From NCBI GenBank assembly GCA_905198125.1, contig CAJKBH010000017.1, positions 1-64,000 on the forward strand: DNA of 64,000 nt. The letters run 5' to 3'. The position numbers and the translations under genes are program-made. This document shows, in pieces, positions 23,245 to 30,419 of the stretch. The notes under the pieces were generated by a model. The model was not told the origin of the DNA, made no database searches, and saw nothing but the letters and a program-made list of their open reading frames with translations. Source of the DNA: an uncultured Porphyromonadaceae bacterium. GTDB lineage: Bacteria; Bacteroidota; Bacteroidia; Bacteroidales; Muribaculaceae. Position 1 is the first letter of the stretch; the number at the start of each line of letters is the position of its first letter.

Positions 23245-25005
23245 TTAACTTAGTGTATAATTCTTTGCCACGGCCATGGCTATGTCCTCCTCTGACAGCT
23301 TGGCAATCTGCGCCGCGCTGATTCTGAGTTGTTTGGTCTCGCCGCCCGTGTTGTCTCCGAGGTCAGCGAGGAACTGCTTCAGGGCCTCGCTGTCCCAGTT
23401 GGCGTTGCTGGAATCAAGAAATGTCACGGCACCTTTGCCTATCTTGATAATAAGAGTCTGCGTGTTTCGGCATTCTGTGTAGATAGTGTTTATCGCAACG
23501 CCGAAATGCAACTCGCATAAAGTGTTCGCTGTGGTTCCTGCCGAGAATAATGCTGAAAATATCTCGCACACCGGCAACTCGAACGTGATATGCTGACTTG
23601 TTCGCTCGACAATTAACCTATTTGTATATCGAGTACCAGTAGTGGATAACCTTTTAGCATTCGGAGCCGACACCCTTGAAACATTATCGCAGTTCCAGAC
23701 GACGTTAAGCTGATTTGTCGAAAAGACGTCCACCAGCGCGGGCAGGGACAGCTCGGCAAGGGAGTTGCAACTGGCTACCACCGTGCCTCCCGTGATGCTC
23801 TCCAGCGCGGGCAACATTGCACTCAGTATATTATGCAAATAATTAATTATAATGCCACCTCTTAACGTCTTGAAGATTGACATCCGCAATGACACAACCG
23901 GCACAGAATCTATCTGCAAGTATCCGCTCTCCAGCGATTCAATGGCGATGTCGGCAAAGCTTCCACCGTAAATGCGAAAAGCGTTGATAATGTCTGTTGA
24001 AAACGGTTCGACTCCATAAATGGCAAGCCTACGCACATCGACTCGATCGAAGTTAACGATTGGTGCGCCGTTGTAGACGCACATATCGTTGATGAATCTC
24101 GCCGCCGTGGCTGTCAGCGTGAAACTCCTGTTACGAAAATAGTAGATAACGTAATGCTCCTGCGCGAACGGCATCTTATGTGAGCCGCTTTCTTCTGTAT
24201 AATATCCGTCGGAGCACAGGTATGCGTCGGCGCCCGACAGCGTGACCGTGGGGGCGTTGAACGAAACGGCGTACATGTACGGAAACTCAGCCTTTCGGTG
24301 GTTGTGCATGACGTTGTAGAGGTCGTAGCCGCCGACACGGCTGTCATGCTCCACATACTGAGGGTCGCCCGGCACGGCCAATTGCAATCCCAGCACCTTG
24401 TCGGCCATCGTCTGCATTGATTCGTCAGACGCCGTGTCTACACCCTGTCTTGTCAGGGCGTCGGCAATCATGGCCTTGCCGTCGGCGAAGTCTGACAGCA
24501 GGGCGTTGACGGTCTCGGCAGACTCAACGACCTGCGGAAAGCGGTTGGTGTACTCCACATATTCCTCGTACGTGCCGGTGTAGCCGTTGCGCACGGCGAG
24601 GTCGTAGGCGGTAAGATAGACGGCCGGCATGTAGACCTCGACGTCGGGGATGTCGGTCACCTCGTCGCCGTCACCGTCCACAAGCTCGATACCGAGCTGC
24701 GCCTTGCGAAACTGGTCCTGAAAGCCGTCAGGATAGATGTCGTTGGGGAAGCGGAAGTGAGGCTCCCATTTCAGAATGCCCTTGCCCATACGGTGGTTGT
24801 CGAACACGAAATGGATGCTGCCGTCGGCTTCGCGGAAGCAGTTGACGTACACTCCGCCGATGCAAGACACTCGGTATGCGTTGGGCTTGTTTGACGTCCA
24901 GAACAAAGCGTCCCAGTCGCATTCGGGCCACGGCACCTCCTTACCCGAAGCGTCCTTTAACCTCATCCGGAAGTCGAAATCGGACTTGTAGTTTTTATAT
25001 TCCAT
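23245..25005 (-). CDS. leucine-rich-repeat phage fibre / receptor-binding candidate
   Basis: This is a 586-residue protein. Residues 1-150 resemble the N-terminal phage-attachment part of Bacteroidales tail proteins (DFDFRMRLKDASGKEVPWPECDWDA...). A short helical linker follows: AYDLAVRNGYTGTYEEYVEYTNRFPQVVESAETVNALL, like the spacer used in many fibres. From about 250 to 560 there are irregular leucine-rich repeats of the BspA kind (LPALESITGG, LAELSLPALVDVF, VSRVSAPNAKRLS). Such repeats bind proteins or surfaces. Its place in the early half, far from the tail-like genes, is unusual. Confidence 0.65.
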   Translation of the reverse strand: MEYKNYKSDFDFRMRLKDASGKEVPWPECDWDALFWTSNKPNAYRVSCIGGVYVNCFREADGSIHFVFDNHRMGKGILKWEPHFRFPNDIYPDGFQDQFRKAQLGIELVDGDGDEVTDIPDVEVYMPAVYLTAYDLAVRNGYTGTYEEYVEYTNRFPQVVESAETVNALLSDFADGKAMIADALTRQGVDTASDESMQTMADKVLGLQLAVPGDPQYVEHDSRVGGYDLYNVMHNHRKAEFPYMYAVSFNAPTVTLSGADAYLCSDGYYTEESGSHKMPFAQEHYVIYYFRNRSFTLTATAARFINDMCVYNGAPIVNFDRVDVRRLAIYGVEPFSTDIINAFRIYGGSFADIAIESLESGYLQIDSVPVVSLRMSIFKTLRGGIIINYLHNILSAMLPALESITGGTVVASCNSLAELSLPALVDVFSTNQLNVVWNCDNVSRVSAPNAKRLSTTGTRYTNRLIVERTSQHITFELPVCEIFSALFSAGTTANTLCELHFGVAINTIYTECRNTQTLIIKIGKGAVTFLDSSNANWDSEALKQFLADLGDNTGGETKQLRISAAQIAKLSEEDIAMAVAKNYTLS

Positions 25006-25057
25006 GAATAAGCATGTTGGTTTATGATTATGATGTTGTTGGTGTTTTTAAGAATCG

Positions 25058-25750
25058 TCAGAATAATCGACCCTGGGCGATGTGCTGACGGAATCGGTTA
25101 ACGGCAGCCTTGTAGTAGACTGGATCAATCTCAATTCCGGTAAACTCGAAACCGAGGTCCCAGGCTGCAATCATGCTGCTTCCGGATCCCAGGTGAGTGT
25201 CAAGGATTCGGAAGCCCGGGGAGGCATAGTTGTTGAGCAGCCAGGCATAGAGGGCGACAGGTTTCTGTGTCGGATGAATCCGCTTCTCGTTGAGCTTTTT
25301 ATTCCCCTGCATGATCCAGCCTTCGGTCATGGACTTGCCTTGCATCATGCCATTCCACATGTAGCGGAAGATCCTGACGGACGAGAACAGGTCAGTTGCG
25401 GCCAGTTCGCAGTCCGAGAAGGAGGATGACTGGTTGCATTTGTCCCAAACGATACGCCCGGATGCGAACCGATAATAGAAATAGTTACAGCCCCAGATGA
25501 TGTAATGCTTGGCCACCCTTTCAAGTTCCTGGAAATATTCGCTTACGGGAACCGTCCATTTGCGTGATTTAGGGTAAAACCGTCTGGAAACTCCTACGGT
25601 GCTGACCTCGGATCCGTAGAAACCCCTGCGTTCCGGCCCGGAGTAATACGGCGGGTCAACGATAGCTAGGTCGAAGGAGTTGTCAGGCAACGTCCGGAGG
25701 ACGTTGAGACAGTCATCGTTAATGATGGAGATATTTCCGAATTGATGCAT
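25058..25750 (-). CDS. DNA methyltransferase, N6-adenine or N4-cytosine
   Basis: The 230-residue enzyme has the catalytic motif DPPY near residue 33 and the S-adenosylmethionine motif LGSGSS near 187, with the order of a beta-class amino-methyltransferase. The long insert in between holds the target-recognition region. It lies just downstream of a cytosine-5 methyltransferase and no restriction nuclease is nearby. A protective role against host restriction is likely. The target sequence cannot be read from the protein. Confidence 0.9.
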   Translation of the reverse strand: MHQFGNISIINDDCLNVLRTLPDNSFDLAIVDPPYYSGPERRGFYGSEVSTVGVSRRFYPKSRKWTVPVSEYFQELERVAKHYIIWGCNYFYYRFASGRIVWDKCNQSSSFSDCELAATDLFSSVRIFRYMWNGMMQGKSMTEGWIMQGNKKLNEKRIHPTQKPVALYAWLLNNYASPGFRILDTHLGSGSSMIAAWDLGFEFTGIEIDPVYYKAAVNRFRQHIAQGRLF

Positions 25751-25769
25751 GATGGTACTATGTTGATGG

Positions 25770-27371
25770 TTATGCCGATTTCCTCAGCTCATGGGTCCGT
25801 AACGAGTCACATAGAGCCTCACACCATTTGCGGGCGATAGTGACCTCGACTGCGTTTCCAATGAACTTCTTCTGGTCGGCTTGTGTGCCGATCAGTACAT
25901 AATCCTCCGGGAATCCCATTATGAGCTTCAGTTCCGAGATCATCAACCTCCGCATCTTGATGTCTATAATCCCATACATGGCCATGAATTGTTTAATCTT
26001 GATCATCATGGGAGAATCGGTCTCGTAGATTTCGATTGCCATTTCTCCGCATTCCGTGACCACGAGGCATGGAGGGCGTTTGTCCATCCTGGCGATAAGG
26101 GTGAAGCATGGGTCATCGATGGATGAACCAGGCGACGAGAACTGCGGGTTCATCAGGAACCGGTCGCACGTGACGAGATTGTGTTTAGGATTGGTGGTGA
26201 GAGCTCCGGCTGCCGTGTCGACGGAAGCGGGGACTCCTGTTCCATACTGCATATCGAGGAACGACATCTGCAAAAGGGCCAGACGATCCTTTGTGGTGAG
26301 TGTGGATGCCGGGGAATTGCAGGATGTATTGAATCCGTTTCCGTAGTGAACGGATATGAAGGCATGATGATCAATGGTGGTAATCGTTCCGGCTGGGCCG
26401 TCAACAGAGATATTCTTGCCTTCCGGATTTCCGCTGAACTGTTTGGAAAGGAAAGTCACCTGAGCGAGCGCGAGCCGTCCCTGAGTGGCAACGGTAGGGC
26501 ACGGATCATCGAGCGCCGGCGGCACATACTTTCCGTTTTGATTCATGGAATTATACTTGACCATAAACGCTTTTTTGCCACCGGCAACAAATTTGATCAA
26601 TCCCTGGTAGATTCGTTCAAGGGTCTTCTCGGCAAGAGGTTTCTTGCGGTCCAAAATGCTCTCGCCTTCTACGGAGAAGTCGAGGACTTCGCGCACCGGT
26701 TTCCATGGTAGGAGATCATCGAACAGACCGTTTTTCCCGGTCTTGCAATGGGTCTGCTCCGGAAATACGATTGGCAGCCCATGTTTGGCGAATATGCCGA
26801 AGAACCGTTTACGTGAAGTATATGCGCCATAGTCGGCGGCGTTCATGATCCGCCAATCGAAGTCATATCCATAACGCTTTACGTTGTTCACCCAGCGCAG
26901 GTAACAACGTCCTTTATCCTTCGACAACGGTTTCCCGTTCTCGTCGATGTCGCCCCAAGACATGAATTCCTCCACATTCTCGATCTGGATATAGTCCGGG
27001 TCGATGGCTTCGATATAGCGAAACAGATGCTCTGCAAGCGTACGGCTGTCAGCGTCTCGCGGCTGACCGCCTTTCGCCTTGCTGAAATTGGTACACTCCA
27101 AAGATGCCCAGAGAACGATATGGGCATCAGGGTTCTTGATTCGGCATTGCTTCAGATGCCGAATCAGTGGCGATAGCTCAAGTGTTCGGATATCCTCGGT
27201 GAAGTGCATTGCTTCCGGATGATTGGAAGCATGGGAAGCGATTGCCTTGGCGTCGTGGTTGACGCAGGCAATCACTTCGGCACAGCGTTCGTCATCCAGA
27301 CGTGCGGAGTTTATGCCGGTGGAAGTTCCTCCGGCTCCGCAAAAGAGGTCGATGTATAGAAGCTGTTTCAT
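25770..27371 (-). CDS. C5-cytosine DNA methyltransferase with repeated target region
   Basis: The 533-residue enzyme has motif I DLFCGAGGTSTG at 8-19, motif VI ENVEEF at 131-136 and a late motif IX/X region (GFPEDYVLIG, IGNAVEV). The catalytic loop reads SLECTNFS (Cys93) instead of the usual PCQ. Between residues 288 and 440 there are about five related segments of 28-35 residues, each with a D/S-x-P-x-x-T-I/L-x-T core. They lie where the target-recognition domain is expected. It is probably a protective or epigenetic phage enzyme. Confidence 0.9.
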   Translation of the reverse strand: MKQLLYIDLFCGAGGTSTGINSARLDDERCAEVIACVNHDAKAIASHASNHPEAMHFTEDIRTLELSPLIRHLKQCRIKNPDAHIVLWASLECTNFSKAKGGQPRDADSRTLAEHLFRYIEAIDPDYIQIENVEEFMSWGDIDENGKPLSKDKGRCYLRWVNNVKRYGYDFDWRIMNAADYGAYTSRKRFFGIFAKHGLPIVFPEQTHCKTGKNGLFDDLLPWKPVREVLDFSVEGESILDRKKPLAEKTLERIYQGLIKFVAGGKKAFMVKYNSMNQNGKYVPPALDDPCPTVATQGRLALAQVTFLSKQFSGNPEGKNISVDGPAGTITTIDHHAFISVHYGNGFNTSCNSPASTLTTKDRLALLQMSFLDMQYGTGVPASVDTAAGALTTNPKHNLVTCDRFLMNPQFSSPGSSIDDPCFTLIARMDKRPPCLVVTECGEMAIEIYETDSPMMIKIKQFMAMYGIIDIKMRRLMISELKLIMGFPEDYVLIGTQADQKKFIGNAVEVTIARKWCEALCDSLRTHELRKSA

Positions 27372-27382
27372 GAGTTTTTTAG

Positions 27383-27880
27383 TTAAAATGGAAGATCTTC
27401 GATTTTGAGACTGAATCTGCCGTGATGTTCCGTAACCCGGAATGAATGGGAGTATTTGTCAGAGTATGACTCGAGATCGATAAATCCGACTGTTGATTGC
27501 ATCGCATATACGAGGACGGATTCCGGATTGAATCTCCCTCGAATCCAGAAACTATCTTCATCGAGACACACACATTCAGTGGGGGCGCTATGCGGAGCAA
27601 TGAGCGTTCCTGGACGGATATCTCCGTATTTGCCAAGCAGTATAACGCGATGGCCGATAAACTCGGAAAGGTTTGTTTTAAGATCCTTGACATTCTTCCA
27701 TCGGAAGGAAGTGGGATCGTAATACCGTTTATCTTCGTAGAGACGTCGCGCATCTGCGATGTTGCACATGCGCATGAACTTGGCATTGCAAACGTCTTTC
27801 TGAACATAATTGGGTTTGCCCTCGATGTTATGACGGCATGTCCAACAATCATGTCCTGTGCATTTCTTAATTGTATCCAT
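27383..27880 (-). CDS. Cys-rich hypothetical phage protein
   Basis: The product has 165 residues. The N-terminus contains CTGHDCWTC and further cysteines (VCNAKFMRMC), a likely zinc site of the first 40 residues. The rest is beta-rich (HRVILLGKYGDIRPGTLI; RFSLKIEDLPF). It lies 11 bases before the methyltransferase gene. Another frame is open across most of it, but composition favours this one. No family recognised. Confidence 0.55.
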   Translation of the reverse strand: MDTIKKCTGHDCWTCRHNIEGKPNYVQKDVCNAKFMRMCNIADARRLYEDKRYYDPTSFRWKNVKDLKTNLSEFIGHRVILLGKYGDIRPGTLIAPHSAPTECVCLDEDSFWIRGRFNPESVLVYAMQSTVGFIDLESYSDKYSHSFRVTEHHGRFSLKIEDLPF

Positions 27881-27900
27881 GAGTCCTTGATTTTTCAGAA

Positions 27901-28209
27901 TTAATCACATAGAGTGGCCGGTTCAGCCGATATGATATAATTCAATCGGCGTTTCCCTGCTTTTTCGATTTTGACATTGGTAATCTGGCATGGGATGCTG
28001 CTGCCGTCGGCATGATAGAAGAATACGATTGCTCCGTAATAAGAGTTCTTTTCGTATCGGTTTAACCACTTCTTTACGAGACGCCACTTAACGCGTCTCA
28101 TGGGCGATATGTGGCGGGGACGGCTTCGCGGATGGAGATACTCTTGTAGTGACTTGGCATATTCTTCATCGTAATGCGATAGCGGTGCGGAGATTGATAG
28201 AGTGTTCAT
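27901..28209 (-). CDS. small phage protein with a strong Shine-Dalgarno
   Basis: The product has 102 residues (MNTLSISAPLSHYDEEYAKS), basic in the middle (RHISPMRRVKWRLVKKWLNRYEKNS) and beta-rich at the end. AAGGAGGTG precedes its ATG, encoded in the last codons of the upstream gene (EGGVS-stop), and the two genes overlap by four bases. No function recognised. Confidence 0.6.
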   Translation of the reverse strand: MNTLSISAPLSHYDEEYAKSLQEYLHPRSRPRHISPMRRVKWRLVKKWLNRYEKNSYYGAIVFFYHADGSSIPCQITNVKIEKAGKRRLNYIISAEPATLCD

Positions 28210-28517
28210 GACACACCTCCTTCCTCGTCGCCGGCAATCATGGCATATATCGTGGCGGTGTATTTTCTTCCTCCGAATTGATTGGTTTCTATGCCAATCT
28301 TGAATGCTCCATGCAGGTCAAGAGCATTGATAATTTTCTCTCTCAATACATTGGCAATCACATACTCAGGAAAGTAGGGCATTGAGTCCTCACACGATAC
28401 CTGAATTTTTCTGACTCTGTTGATAGTAACCTGAACCGGAGGTGCCTTGAATTCAGGATCGAGGCGTTGCGCCCATCCTCTGAACAGTCGAGCGAGACCA
28501 CATTTTAGATTCTTCAT
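28206..28517 (-). CDS. small phage protein with a strong Shine-Dalgarno
   Basis: This 103-residue protein (MKNLKCGLARLFRGWAQR) has a basic amphipathic N-terminus, then beta strands (VQVTINRVRKIQVSCEDSMPYF; KYTATIYAMIAGDEEGGVS). AAGGAGGTG precedes its ATG and its own final codons repeat the signal for the next gene. Its start overlaps the previous stop by four bases. Confidence 0.6.
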   Translation of the reverse strand: MKNLKCGLARLFRGWAQRLDPEFKAPPVQVTINRVRKIQVSCEDSMPYFPEYVIANVLREKIINALDLHGAFKIGIETNQFGGRKYTATIYAMIAGDEEGGVS

Positions 28518-28930
28518 TTGGCACCTCCTTCCCCTGAACTATTAGCTTGATGATAGACGGTGATGTAAGGCATTTCACCCGGCAGTACAGACCAGAGGTC
28601 GCGAGGTAAAGTGAATGTGAGTAGATTTGCCGCTATCCCGAGGCATATAAGCCTGTCGCATTGCGAGTGGTCACCGGTCCACAAGGTGCCGTGCTTGTCC
28701 GCACATATCTTCAGGAATGTCCATCCACCTCCTGCGCCTGCAAAGAAATTATCGTCAAGGCATTCCAACATAGAGTGGATTTTGCAATGGTTCTCTTTGA
28801 TTTTAGCAAGATTGAAGCCGGCTTTGATCTTCACGCCTTCGACAACCGTCATTTCTTCGTGTTTGTTTGCGAGGCATTCAAGGAATACGTTGTTGACATT
28901 CTGAGCTGTTAGTTTGAATTGCTTACTCAT
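28514..28930 (-). CDS. hypothetical phage protein
   Basis: The product has 138 residues (MSKQFKLTAQNVNNVFLE). The sequence from residue 40 on (ENHCKIHSMLECLDDNFFAG...) contains several Cys and His. The C-terminal EGGAK encodes the strong ribosome site of the next gene, though this gene itself has none: its leader is AT-rich. Unknown function. Confidence 0.6.
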   Translation of the reverse strand: MSKQFKLTAQNVNNVFLECLANKHEEMTVVEGVKIKAGFNLAKIKENHCKIHSMLECLDDNFFAGAGGGWTFLKICADKHGTLWTGDHSQCDRLICLGIAANLLTFTLPRDLWSVLPGEMPYITVYHQANSSGEGGAK

Positions 28931-28933
28931 AAT

Positions 28934-29176
28934 TCAGATGATTTGGTGTTGTAGGTCGTGAGCCTCGATGGAGGTGTTTCGGAGATATGGCATCAGCTTG
29001 TTATCGAGGTACTCGGTAAGCTCTGCCTTAGACGGTGCCATGTATGCCAGCAGTGAGCCGATCATGTCGGACAACACCTGTACGCATTCATCTGTGGTGC
29101 ATCCGGAATGCTCTACCTTGCGGGCGATTGTATGAGCCAGCACCTTCTGACCGGATGTGTAATTTTCGTAGTTCAT
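28934..29176 (-). CDS. small helical phage protein
   Basis: The protein has 80 residues (MNYENYTSGQKVLAHTIARK), predicted all-helical, with no motif recognised. The start overlaps the preceding stop by four bases. Part of the early operon. Confidence 0.55.
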   Translation of the reverse strand: MNYENYTSGQKVLAHTIARKVEHSGCTTDECVQVLSDMIGSLLAYMAPSKAELTEYLDNKLMPYLRNTSIEAHDLQHQII

Positions 29177-29652
29177 ATATTTGGATATTGACAGGCGTTG
29201 TGTTTTACGATTGGCGGGATGCGTTGAAGGATAAGGGCCCTGAACTCCCTCTTGGAAACGAAGCGTGGATTAGTCGCGTAGGTGAAATCGGCGGAGACGA
29301 AGCGCATGGAGTTCTTTGAGTATGCCGTGGTGCATACCTCGCGGTAAAGTCTGCGTTTCGGAAATTCCGCAGAAGGATCCTCAGCGTATATTCCGGAGGA
29401 GATGTAGACGTCGGCATCAATATTCTCCGGATCCAGCTCGACGGTGAGCAGGACATCAAAGGAGACGAGACCATTGAGGCGGTGCGCCCATTCGCTAACA
29501 TTGCCCGTGAAGAAGCAGAATCCTTTGGAGACTGATCCTCCCTTTCCGTTGCGGTAATGGTCAGTGTCGTTGTGCAGTACTTCTCCGGACAGATACATAA
29601 TGCATTCCTCGCGGCTCATGAAGCGATGCAGAATGAGTTTGTCATTAGCCAT
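29173..29652 (-). CDS. hypothetical phage protein with ART-like flavour
   Basis: The 159-residue product starts MANDKLILHRFMSREECIMYL. The order of an N-terminal L-x-R-x-x-S-like strand, a central HNDTDHYRNGKGGSVSKGFCFFTG stretch and a Glu-bearing strand (VELDPENIDADVYIS) recalls small ADP-ribosyltransferase-like folds, but the evidence is thin. It overlaps the 58-residue gene by eight bases. Function unknown. Confidence 0.5.
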   Translation of the reverse strand: MANDKLILHRFMSREECIMYLSGEVLHNDTDHYRNGKGGSVSKGFCFFTGNVSEWAHRLNGLVSFDVLLTVELDPENIDADVYISSGIYAEDPSAEFPKRRLYREVCTTAYSKNSMRFVSADFTYATNPRFVSKREFRALILQRIPPIVKHNACQYPNI

Positions 29653-29821
29653 GTCTGAAATTGTATCGGTTAGTAAACATTAGAAAGTCATTAAGATCAC
29701 ATTCGAGAATGGGAGAGGTCTGAACTAATTCCGGGTATTCAAGATCCGGAGTTGGATCCATTTCCTCGAATTCGACATCCTCGATTAGCGGGATACCGGG
29801 ACAAGGTGGGATTTGGCTCAT
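29645..29821 (-). CDS. 58-residue acidic phage protein
   Basis: This short gene starts at ATG 29821, overlapping the previous stop as ATGA, and its TAA at 29645 overlaps the next start. The product MSQIPPCPGIPLIEDVEFEE is rich in Asp, Glu and Pro for its first 40 residues. Fit with both neighbours by overlap is the main support. A DNA-mimic or inhibitor is conceivable from the acidity, but that is speculation. Confidence 0.6.
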   Translation of the reverse strand: MSQIPPCPGIPLIEDVEFEEMDPTPDLEYPELVQTSPILECDLNDFLMFTNRYNFRHG

Positions 29822-30084
29822 ATTCTGCCTCCCTTCTTGGCTTTGAATTCCGCTACTGCTTTATCACGGATGATGAAGGTGGCGGCAGATATGACAATCA
29901 GAGCCACAACGAAGATTGAGGCAAGGAGCAATGCGCCGCCCCAGAGTGGCGCGGTGACGAGCCACCATGACCAGTTGATGACGTCGCAGAGTCGCAGGAC
30001 TGCGAACGTGCAGAAAGTGACGGGAGCGGCCAGAGCGATAAAGGCCATTAAGGATGTAACCGCGGAGATGGTTTTATTTTTCAT
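29818..30084 (-). CDS. small membrane protein
   Basis: From MKNKTISAVTSLMAF the product has 88 residues with two hydrophobic helices (ISAVTSLMAFIALAAPVTFC; LWGGALLLASIFVVALIVIS) and a basic C-terminus (EFKAKKGGRI). A longer upstream frame runs through a poor context. It is an early-operon membrane protein; its role may be superinfection control or host takeover, unproven. Confidence 0.6.
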   Translation of the reverse strand: MKNKTISAVTSLMAFIALAAPVTFCTFAVLRLCDVINWSWWLVTAPLWGGALLLASIFVVALIVISAATFIIRDKAVAEFKAKKGGRI

Positions 30085-30095
30085 TTTTTTAGGGT

Positions 30096-30407
30096 TTAAA
30101 GGTTTAGTATAGTTTGTAATTTCTGAAATTTGGCATGAAATGTCTTGGAGATATCCAGCAGGTTTTGGGCGGCATGGCGGCTTTTGCATATCGATGCACG
30201 TCCACGGTTGAGGATCCATGCAATCTTGATGTCGACAAGGCCGAGCTGTGACAGTGTGAGCGCAGATAGCATCCGGGCCTCAACTACGGGCCAATGGCGC
30301 AAGTCGGAGAGGATGTTGTTTTTACTCACACCGGTAACCTTTGTTACCGCCTCAAGCACCGTATCGGTAGACAGCTCTCCCTTGATGATTAATGAGTTGT
30401 TTTCCAT
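30096..30407 (-). CDS. stand-alone DnaA domain IV-like DNA-binding protein
   Basis: The 103-residue protein follows the replicative primase-helicase by 12 bases. From residue 15 on, TKVTGVSKNNILSDLRHWPVVEARMLSALTLSQL then ILNRGRASICKSRHAAQNLL parallels the DNA-binding domain of DnaA: the basic loop, the VARP/R-Q helix, and a GRDHTTV/H-x-x-R-like signature (here GRASICKSRHA). The ATPase domain is absent. It could bind the DnaA-box-like sequences at 19398-19429 or act as a host DnaA competitor. Assigned from pattern, not a search. Confidence 0.55.
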   Translation of the reverse strand: MENNSLIIKGELSTDTVLEAVTKVTGVSKNNILSDLRHWPVVEARMLSALTLSQLGLVDIKIAWILNRGRASICKSRHAAQNLLDISKTFHAKFQKLQTILNL

Positions 30408-30419
30408 TGTTATTTGTGG

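Noticed and set aside
25058..27371. Complete restriction-modification system
   Set aside because: Two methyltransferases are present but no restriction endonuclease gene lies next to them.
27379..27852. 157-codon frame on the same strand in another phase
   Set aside because: It overlaps the 165-residue gene almost entirely and has poorer composition and no link to neighbours.
23245..28000. Diversity-generating retroelement linked to the leucine-rich fibre
   Set aside because: No reverse transcriptase gene and no adenine-variable template repeat were seen.
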